This document shows positions 58,446 through 64,000 of a stretch of DNA of 64,000 nucleotides, piece after piece. Source of the stretch: JAMIFV01 sp035906055 (GTDB taxonomy: Bacteria; Pseudomonadota; Alphaproteobacteria; Rickettsiales; JABCZZ01). The stretch spans positions 1 through 64,000 of the forward strand of contig JAMIFV010000021.1 of NCBI GenBank assembly GCA_035906055.1. The letters are read 5' to 3'. The translations under genes and the position numbers were made by a program. Numbering within the stretch: the first letter of the stretch is position 1; each line of letters begins with the position of its first letter. Under the pieces are notes generated by a model. It saw nothing but the letters and a program-made list of their open reading frames with translations. It was not told the origin of the DNA and searched no databases.

Positions 58446-58872
58446 GTGCGAACTCTCCCACAAATAACCGTATTCTAGAGGTTTCCCCGCCTGATCCTTA
58501 AGCAAAGGGAAAAGGAGGGGTTTTATAATGAACCCGGTGGAAAAATGCAACGGTTATCGGGTGGGGAGACGAGCTCAGAAAAAGGTGAATTTTTACATAT
58601 TAATAACAGCACATTAGCCACACACCGCAAAAGACCTGACCGCCATCAATGTAAATAGCCTTGCTAGTGATAATCATTCTTAATATAGAATGATACAAGT
58701 GATCCCGCCGCAAGCAGCAGGATATTTCAGTTGCTGTCATCCTGTGCGAAAGCGCAGGATCCATCATACAGAATAACCGATGGCCTGACAGATGCTATGG
58801 TCAAGCCACTGCATGACGGGCGCACTGATATGACCCTTCAGTTTCATTCAACCAACATCAGGATATTCACGA
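58446..58872. other. 427-bp gap between dksA and the TIGR03118 gene
   Basis: No gene is visible. It holds the dksA leader, a Fur-like palindrome (58669-58696) and a TCATCCTGTGCGAAAGCGCAGGATC palindrome of the intergenic TCATCCTG type (58737-58761). Confidence 0.6.
58669..58696. promoter_or_regulatory. Fur-like operator palindrome
   Basis: GATAATCATTCT, TAATAT spacer region, AGAATGAT form a perfect 8-bp inverted repeat (ATCATTCT against AGAATGAT) resembling Fur and related metal-regulator boxes. It is about 180 bp upstream of the TIGR03118 gene. Metal control is inference. Confidence 0.4.
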
Positions 58873-60129
58873 ATGAGAACCACTGCCCTTTCCGCCTTCT
58901 TCGCCGCCCTTCTGGCAAGTTCCAGCCTCTGCGCCGCCGAGCCGCAACCTGCCAAAGCGCCGCTGGTCAATGTCTATGCAGACACGCCGCTCGTGGCCAA
59001 CCACGATAAATACAAGGCCGCTGCAAAAGACGAGAAACTCATCAATGCGTGGGGCATCGCCATACGCCCGGCGGGCGCGGGCGGGCATTTCTGGGTAACG
59101 GGCAAGGACATCAGTTTTGAGTATGTAGGCGATGTGCAGGCCTCGCCTGATGCTGCACTGCACAAACTGCATACCGATAATCTTACCCATGTGAAATTGC
59201 CGGTCGGCGGCGATGACAAGTTCGCCACCGGAACCGTGTACAGCGACAGCAAGGACGGTTTTGTCATTACGCAAACCATAGAGGGCGCCGAGCCGATCAC
59301 CGCACCGGCGAAGTTCCTGTTCGCCAGCGACGGCGGCATCATCTCCGCATGGACCGAACGCAAGAAGGGCGACGGCACGTTCGACCGTTCGCATGAGGCG
59401 CTCTCCGTGATCGACGAATCCGCTGCCGGTGTACAGTTCTTCGGCCTTGCGATCAGCCACGATTACTCCCTGCTCTATGCCGCCGATTTCGGCAAAAATC
59501 CTGGTATCAGAGTGTATGATAAGCACTTCAGGCCCGCAGCGGTGAAGTTTGATAATCCGTTCGACGATAACAGGAACGGAAAAGTGGATGCAGGCGAATA
59601 TGCGCCGTTCAACGTGCAGGCGCTCACCACGCCCAGCGGCCAGCGGCATATTTTCGTCACCTATGCGATGACACAGGCCTGCCCGGCGGAGGAAGTGGCG
59701 AAAAAGACCTGCGCCGAAGGCGAGATATTCGCGGGTGAAGAAGACACGTCGCGCCCCGGCTATGGCAGGCTCGCGGAATTCTCCGAAGACGGCAAGCTCT
59801 ATGCCACGTGGAATGATGAAAGCAGGCTTAGCGCGCCCTGGGGCGTGGCTTTCGCACCCAACGATTTCGGCGCGCTTTCCAATACGCTGCTGGTGAGCAA
59901 TTTCGGCGACGGCAAGATCGCTGCCTTCTCTCCTGAAAAACGCACATATGTGGACATGATGCGCAATGAAAGCGGCAAGGCCATCGTGATCGACAAGATC
60001 TGGGGCATATTGTTCGGCAATGGTGAAAGCCTTGGCGACAGGAACGCGCTGTATTATGCGGCAGGGCCTGACGACGAGAAAGACGGCGTGTTCGGAAGCC
60101 TGCGCGTGCAACGCACCAGTTACTGGTAA
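58873..60129 (+). CDS. TIGR03118 family secreted protein
   Basis: The 418-residue protein has a signal peptide (about residues 1-21, cleavage after SSLCA) and the TIGR03118 pattern: INAWGIAIRPAGAGGHFWVT near the mature N-terminus, repeated beta-propeller-like segments, APWGVAFAPNDFG and a closing GDRNALYYAAGPDDEKDGVF. An EF-hand-like loop, DDNRNGKVDAGE, lies in the middle. It is probably a periplasmic or secreted beta-propeller. A Fur-like site upstream suggests regulated expression. Confidence 0.87.
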   Translation: MRTTALSAFFAALLASSSLCAAEPQPAKAPLVNVYADTPLVANHDKYKAAAKDEKLINAWGIAIRPAGAGGHFWVTGKDISFEYVGDVQASPDAALHKLHTDNLTHVKLPVGGDDKFATGTVYSDSKDGFVITQTIEGAEPITAPAKFLFASDGGIISAWTERKKGDGTFDRSHEALSVIDESAAGVQFFGLAISHDYSLLYAADFGKNPGIRVYDKHFRPAAVKFDNPFDDNRNGKVDAGEYAPFNVQALTTPSGQRHIFVTYAMTQACPAEEVAKKTCAEGEIFAGEEDTSRPGYGRLAEFSEDGKLYATWNDESRLSAPWGVAFAPNDFGALSNTLLVSNFGDGKIAAFSPEKRTYVDMMRNESGKAIVIDKIWGILFGNGESLGDRNALYYAAGPDDEKDGVFGSLRVQRTSYW

Positions 60130-60135
60130 ACGGCG

Positions 60136-60519
60136 TCAGCGCTTTTCCGGCGTGCTATTTCCTTCTTCGGACGCATCATCCACCGGCGCAATGTTAAGAG
60201 CGGTAGTATCCGACATAATGCCCTGCTCGGCATCAAGCTGGATATGCATTCCTTCACCGGTGCCGCCTACTGTAACGGCTTTGCCTGCCTTATCGGACGC
60301 TTTCAGTGTTACGTCCAGCTCCGCACTGAAGTGAATGCCGTCCTTACGGAAGGCACTCACCATTTCGTTATTCTCCCATTCGGCTATATGCACCATGCCG
60401 CGCTCGAAGCTCTCGATGCGGCGCGGGTTGATGCCGTTCACGCGGCTGGAGAGGTCGTATACGTTCCATTTGAGAAGCGCGCGGGCCTGCCTGGATTGTT
60501 TGCCGGTGAGCTTATGCAC
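60136..60519 (-). CDS. Helix-turn-helix (XRE-like) DNA-binding protein
   Basis: The first 65 residues (GKQSRQARALLKWNVYDLSS, then NPRRIESFERGM and VSAFRKDGIHF) follow the alphaproteobacterial XRE-type pattern in which an HTH is followed by a short phrase ending with an aged I-x-F. The second helix pair is less conserved than usual. The C-terminal half is acidic and low-complexity. It lies 2 bp after fliX on the same strand, so the two are probably cotranscribed. Confidence 0.75.
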   Translation of the reverse strand: MHKLTGKQSRQARALLKWNVYDLSSRVNGINPRRIESFERGMVHIAEWENNEMVSAFRKDGIHFSAELDVTLKASDKAGKAVTVGGTGEGMHIQLDAEQGIMSDTTALNIAPVDDASEEGNSTPEKR

Positions 60520-60521
60520 GC

Positions 60522-60968
60522 TTAACCGCCGGGGCGAGAGGCACGTTCAAGCTTGGCAAGCTCCACAGCGGCCCGGAGTTCGATGTCTTCGATAAGGCTC
60601 ATGAGCCTTGGGTCTTCCACTTTCTGTTTCTGCAGCGCCACCACTTCGGTGAGGCGTTGCAGCAGGTGTTCGGGGACACTGCCGGTGAGCAGCCCCACGC
60701 GTAATGTCTCCAGCGCCTCGATCGTGCCATTGCTCTCCAGCACGGCGCGGCGGCGCGCGATCTCGTCGTCAGGCATTTCCTGAAGCGTAAGCAGCGCATT
60801 CATGGAATTGGCAGGCAATACGTCGGACATGGGCGCGGCTGCCGAAGCCGTCTCCACTTCGGACGCGGAAAGCAGCCCCATGAAATCACCGCTGCCAGCG
60901 GAACCTGCCGCCTTCTTTTTGGCAGTACCCGCAGTCTTATTGACAGGAGAGAACTCCGTTATCTTCAT
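60522..60968 (-). CDS. fliX: Flagellar assembly regulator FliX
   Basis: FliX couples early flagellar assembly to activity of FlbD, the sigma-54 activator, in Caulobacter and relatives. The 148-residue protein has the family pattern: disordered N-terminus, MNALLTLQEMPDDEIARRRA, LETLRVGLLTGSVPEHLLQR and the closing DIELRAAVELAKLERA. It is divergent from flgI with 280 bp between; a sigma-54-type promoter faces flgI in that gap. Confidence 0.93.
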   Translation of the reverse strand: MKITEFSPVNKTAGTAKKKAAGSAGSGDFMGLLSASEVETASAAAPMSDVLPANSMNALLTLQEMPDDEIARRRAVLESNGTIEALETLRVGLLTGSVPEHLLQRLTEVVALQKQKVEDPRLMSLIEDIELRAAVELAKLERASRPGG

Positions 60969-61190
60969 TCAACTATCGTCCTGTGCACCAGCTTAAAGCG
61001 TCTGTTTTACTATATATAGCGTATAAATGGTAGCACACCACGCGAGTAATAGCAATCAGGGTAATCAAGAGCTTATGCCCTAGGCAAAAACTGCCGCGAA
61101 TGGTCACTGCCGGTACAGCCCGGGCTCAGCCGATAAAAGTCAGCACAACCAGCCAATTGAATAAGAACAGAAAAACACCCTACGCCCGCT

Positions 61191-61206
61191 TGGCACGAAT
61201 ATCGCA
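61191..61206 (+). promoter_or_regulatory. Candidate sigma-54 promoter for flgI
   Basis: TGGCACGAATATCGCA matches the -24/-12 consensus TGGCAC-N5-TTGCA at all but one base of the defined positions, with GG and GC correctly spaced. Initiation about 12 bp downstream would give a leader of about 30 bases before the ATG at 61249. FliX next door acts through sigma-54 control in Caulobacter. Confidence 0.65.
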
Positions 61207-61248
61207 TAGCTATTACCAAAACGCACCATAGCTATAAAGCAGGGCATT

Positions 61249-62517
61249 ATGACATACTACGAAGCAGACTACCTGAAGGACTCCGACAGCTATTTCCAGA
61301 ACGGCATGCATTACGCCATGCCGGCGCGCGGGTCGCTTTCCTCTTACATTCCCAAACACCACTCTTACGGCAAGTATGTGCTTGAGCGCGTCATGGGCAA
61401 GTTCGTGCTGCTGCATGCGTTCTGCATCATCACGCTGCTCACCCTCATGCTTTCCTCGGTGCCGGTCTATGCGGAATCGCGCGTGAAAGACATCGCCGAT
61501 TTCGAAGGCGTGCGCGACAACATCCTCATGGGGTATGGCCTTGTGGTCGGCCTCAACGGCACCGGCGACAAGCTCAAGAACAACGAATTCACCTCGCAGA
61601 GCCTCATCGCATTCCTTGAACGCCAGGGCGTCAACACCCGTGGCACTGAACTGAAAAGCAAAAACATTGCCGCCGTGACCGTTACCGCCACCTTGCAGGC
61701 ATTTGCGCGTAACGGCAGCCGCATCAACGTTTCCGTGAGCGCCATGGGCGACGCCACTTCGCTGCAGGGCGGCACGCTGCTTGCCACCGTGCTTTACGGC
61801 GCGGACGGCGAAGTCTATGCCGTGGCGCAGGGCCCCATCAGCATCGCCGGGTTTGAAGCGAGCGCCGGCGGCACTTCCATCACCAAGGGCGTACCCACCA
61901 ACGGGTTCATCGCCAACGGCGCCATCATCGAACGCGAAATCAAGTTCTCGCTCAATGAGATGTCCACGCTTAACATCGCGCTGCGCAACCCGGACATCAC
62001 CACCGCCAAATACCTCGCCGAAGCCATCAACAAGCATCTGGGAGTGGACGCGGCGGAGATAAGGGACCCCGGCACGGTATTCATGCGCGTGCCCATCGAT
62101 TATAAAAGTAACACCACCAAGCTTCTGGCCGAGATCGAACAGCTTCCCGTGCGCACCGACCAGGTGGCCAAGGTGGTGATCGACGAGGCTTCCGGCACCA
62201 TCGTCATGGGGGAGAATGTGCGCATCGACACCGTAGCGGTGGCGCAGGGCAACCTTGTGGTGCGTATCGAAGAAACGCCGCAGGTTTCGCAGCCCGGCGC
62301 GCTTGCGCCTGAAGGCGCTGAAACGGTCGTAACCACCGTTACCAGCATCACCGCCGAAGAAAGCAAAGGCAAAACCGCCATGCTCAAGCGCGGCGCCAGC
62401 TTGCGCGAACTCGTAGGCGGCCTCAATGCGCTGGGCGTGGGCCCGCGCGACCTCATCACCATCCTGCAGACGATCAAGACCGCAGGCGCGTTGCAGGCGG
62501 AGATCGTGGCAAAATGA
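61249..62517 (+). CDS. flgI: Flagellar P-ring protein FlgI
   Basis: FlgI forms the periplasmic P ring around the flagellar rod. The sequence has a signal-peptide-like segment at residues 51-75 (KFVLLHAFCIITLLTLMLSS), then the canonical VKDIADFEGVRDNILMGYG and VVGLNGTGDK, and a full-length body to residue 422. The chosen ATG (61249, AGGG upstream, a sigma-54 promoter at the right distance) puts 48 extra residues before the signal; an alternative ATG at 61393 would give a normal N-terminus but has a poor RBS. flgJ overlaps its stop by four bases. Confidence 0.95.
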   Translation: MTYYEADYLKDSDSYFQNGMHYAMPARGSLSSYIPKHHSYGKYVLERVMGKFVLLHAFCIITLLTLMLSSVPVYAESRVKDIADFEGVRDNILMGYGLVVGLNGTGDKLKNNEFTSQSLIAFLERQGVNTRGTELKSKNIAAVTVTATLQAFARNGSRINVSVSAMGDATSLQGGTLLATVLYGADGEVYAVAQGPISIAGFEASAGGTSITKGVPTNGFIANGAIIEREIKFSLNEMSTLNIALRNPDITTAKYLAEAINKHLGVDAAEIRDPGTVFMRVPIDYKSNTTKLLAEIEQLPVRTDQVAKVVIDEASGTIVMGENVRIDTVAVAQGNLVVRIEETPQVSQPGALAPEGAETVVTTVTSITAEESKGKTAMLKRGASLRELVGGLNALGVGPRDLITILQTIKTAGALQAEIVAK

Positions 62518-62840
62518 GCATTGACAGCATCGCATCCCCCCTCACCGCCCTTCCCCTTGCCTCCGGCACCGCTTCCGGCGTACAGAAGGAGACGAACAAG
62601 GACAGCAGGGACATTGACGCCATCGCCAAGGATTTCGAGGCGGTATTCCTTTCCCAGATGCTCGCCAATATGTTTGCGGGCGAAGAGGCCAACAGCTTCT
62701 TCGGCAAGGGAAGCACCGGAGATATCTACAAAAGTTTCCTCATGAATGAATATGGCAAGTCCATTGCGAATGCCGGTGGCATAGGAATTGCTGATACAGT
62801 CAGACAAGAACTGTTAAAAATGCAAGAGGTAGCCGCGTGA
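62514..62840 (+). CDS. flgJ: Rod-binding protein, FlgJ N-terminal-type
   Basis: The 108-residue protein corresponds to the rod-binding domain only: IAKDFEAVFLSQMLANMFAG, GKGSTGDIYKSFLMNEYGK and IANAGGIGIADTVRQELLK. The muramidase half of enterobacterial FlgJ is absent, as is usual in alphaproteobacteria. It overlaps flgI (ATGA) and the following gene (GTGA), so the three are translationally linked. Confidence 0.92.
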   Translation: MSIDSIASPLTALPLASGTASGVQKETNKDSRDIDAIAKDFEAVFLSQMLANMFAGEEANSFFGKGSTGDIYKSFLMNEYGKSIANAGGIGIADTVRQELLKMQEVAA

Positions 62841-63310
62841 GCACTGTTTTAAGCACCCCTATGGTTCCACGGTCTCAGCAAAAGGAAACGCCCGCTACGG
62901 TGCGTGACCTGATCAACGTGAACCTGTCCCTTTCCGACGTTCTGGCGGAAGAAGCCCGCCTGATGGAAAAAATGCAGATCGACCGCGTGGGCGACCTGCA
63001 GGAACGCAAACTCAGGCTCATCAGCCTGATGGAGCGCTATATGCGCTACATGAAACAACACCCGGAAGTGCTGGCTGCCATCACCATGGAAGAACGCCTC
63101 GACCTGCAACGCGCAGGCGACCGTTTCCGCGAAGTCAGCCGCCATAATTACGACAAGCTGCTGGTAGCGCGCGCCGTAAACGGCGCAGTAGTGAACTGCG
63201 TGACGCAGGAAATCGCCCGCATGAACCAGAACCCGGTCTATAATGCCAGCGGCAACGTTAAAGGCGCGTACAAAGCCCCCATTTCAGTGACACTGAACCA
63301 GACGATCTAG
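62837..63310 (+). CDS. FlgN-like flagellar chaperone candidate
   Basis: The 157-residue protein starts at a GTG (62837) overlapping the flgJ stop. It is almost wholly helical (VNLSLSDVLAEEARLMEKMQ, then LRLISLMERYMRYMKQHPEV) with a polar C-terminal tail containing NQNPVYNASGNVKGAYK. Its place immediately before flgK and its helical form suit FlgN, the export chaperone of FlgK and FlgL. Sequence similarity to FlgN is weak, so the name is inferred. Confidence 0.7.
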   Translation: MSTVLSTPMVPRSQQKETPATVRDLINVNLSLSDVLAEEARLMEKMQIDRVGDLQERKLRLISLMERYMRYMKQHPEVLAAITMEERLDLQRAGDRFREVSRHNYDKLLVARAVNGAVVNCVTQEIARMNQNPVYNASGNVKGAYKAPISVTLNQTI

Positions 63311-63326
63311 CGCAAAGGAATAGTAT

Positions 63327-64000
63327 ATGGGCCTTATATCCTCACTGAATAACGCGATCTCCGGTCTTAACGTCAATCAACAGAATCTTAATATTCTGTC
63401 GCAGAATATCGCCAATGCCAATACGCCCAACTATTCCACGCAGGTGGCGAACCAGCAGGCGGCTTACATCAACGGCAACCCGCAGGGCGTCAGTATTGCC
63501 AGCATCACCCGCAAGGTGAATGAATTCCTCGTCGCGCAGGTGCGCGTGCAGACCACCACCGCAAGCGCGGCGGATACCATACAGAATTATTACCAGCGGG
63601 TGATCAACCTGCTCGGCCAGCCCGGCGGCACCAACAGCGTGGACCAGAACGTGAACGCGCTCTTCACCGCGCTGCAGAACATGGCCAACGTGCCCAGCGC
63701 ATCCGCGCAGACCACCGTGGTCAATGCCGCCACAACGCTCGCATCGCAAATTTCCGGCCTTGCCTCTTCCGTGCAGAACCTGCGCCTGCAGGCTGACACC
63801 GAGATCGGCAACGGCGTGAACACGGTAAACACGATCCTGAAGAAGCTGCATTCGCTCAACACATCGCTTGAGCGCGCGGCCGCCACCAACGAGAACCAGT
63901 CCGGCCTGCTTGACGAACGCGACGCCACATTGAAACAGCTGTCGCAGTACATGGACATCACCACGCTTTTTAACACTGACGGCTCTGTCACCGTCAACAC
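63327..64000 (+). CDS. flgK: Flagellar hook-associated protein FlgK (partial, cut by window end)
   Basis: The ATG at 63327 follows AAAGGA by 7 bp. The visible 224 codons begin GLISSLNNAISGLNVNQQNL and contain the rod/hook family motif SQNIANANTPNYS near residue 26, then QVRVQTTTASAADTIQNYYQ and a helical FLGQPGGT-like LLGQPGGTNSVDQ segment, all typical of FlgK. The 3' end lies beyond the window. It is 16 bp after the FlgN-like gene. Confidence 0.94.
   Translation, partial: MGLISSLNNAISGLNVNQQNLNILSQNIANANTPNYSTQVANQQAAYINGNPQGVSIASITRKVNEFLVAQVRVQTTTASAADTIQNYYQRVINLLGQPGGTNSVDQNVNALFTALQNMANVPSASAQTTVVNAATTLASQISGLASSVQNLRLQADTEIGNGVNTVNTILKKLHSLNTSLERAAATNENQSGLLDERDATLKQLSQYMDITTLFNTDGSVTVN

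Overview
The window reads as a chromosomal segment of a free-swimming or host-associated alphaproteobacterium. The evidence is gene content: FliX, the alphaproteobacterial flagellar regulator, next to flgI and a rod-binding flgJ; an alphaproteobacterial PAS_5 protein; a cysteine-poor DksA; ATP synthase genes atpA, atpG and atpD apart from other subunits; and ftsH close to glmM. The exact order cannot be fixed from sequence alone. I infer a deep-branching or Rickettsiales/Micavibrio-like lineage, because many proteins are lineage-specific and unrecognised and palindromic repeats are abundant. No rRNA, tRNA or CRISPR array was seen.

Layout. 0-7.3 kb: a broken transposase end, pgsA, hemW (with an in-frame repeat insertion), an unknown protein, an MscS-type channel, rsmD and a GT39-like membrane protein. 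7.5-12 kb: atpA, a four-helix-bundle (23S rRNA intervening-sequence type) gene, atpG and atpD. 12-26 kb: the minus-strand transcription/translation block thiD, rpmE, secE, nusG, rplK, rplA, rplJ, a long gap, rplL, rpoB, rpoC, ending at a clear terminator. 26-31 kb: an unknown protein, glmM, a small lipoprotein and ftsH. 31-38 kb: an L-Ara4N-like lipid A modification set (arnT, arnB, arnC and arnA dehydrogenase-domain homologues) with unknowns between them and a GNAT acetyltransferase. 38-43 kb: nrdA, an unknown gene, dinD and nrdB. 43-47 kb: a DUF1003 protein, a KimA-like permease, an unknown protein and a PAS protein. 47-54 kb: folate synthesis (folB, folK, folP, folC overlapping on the minus strand; pabC and pabB on the plus strand). 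54-58 kb: a repeat nest, a LysR regulator and a cluster of unknown genes with one apparent frameshift. 58-64 kb: dksA, a TIGR03118 secreted protein, an HTH protein, fliX, then flgI, flgJ, a FlgN-like gene and flgK (cut by the window end).

The most unusual signal is a set of short arrays of 7-bp units (8 bp at one site). Where two arms are present they are arranged as inverted pairs. They lie at eight places: flanking the four-helix-bundle gene between atpA and atpG, inside atpG, between atpG and atpD, between rpoB and rpoC, across the end of thiD, twice inside thiD, after nrdA (octamers) and before the permease. The unit sequence differs between loci, but the period and the inverted layout persist. 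I infer a mobile or copying system in which the four-helix-bundle gene plus arrays is the complete form and the solo arrays are derivatives. Separately, a roughly 75-90 bp GC-rich two-hairpin repeat occurs six times, once in frame inside hemW. Two further structures (46691-46962 and 54094-54456) look like MITEs.

Regulation visible in the sequence includes a probable private promoter for rplL downstream of an rplJ terminator, DnaA-box-like and NrdR-box-like motifs before nrdA, a sigma-54-type promoter before flgI, and a Fur-like palindrome before the TIGR03118 gene.
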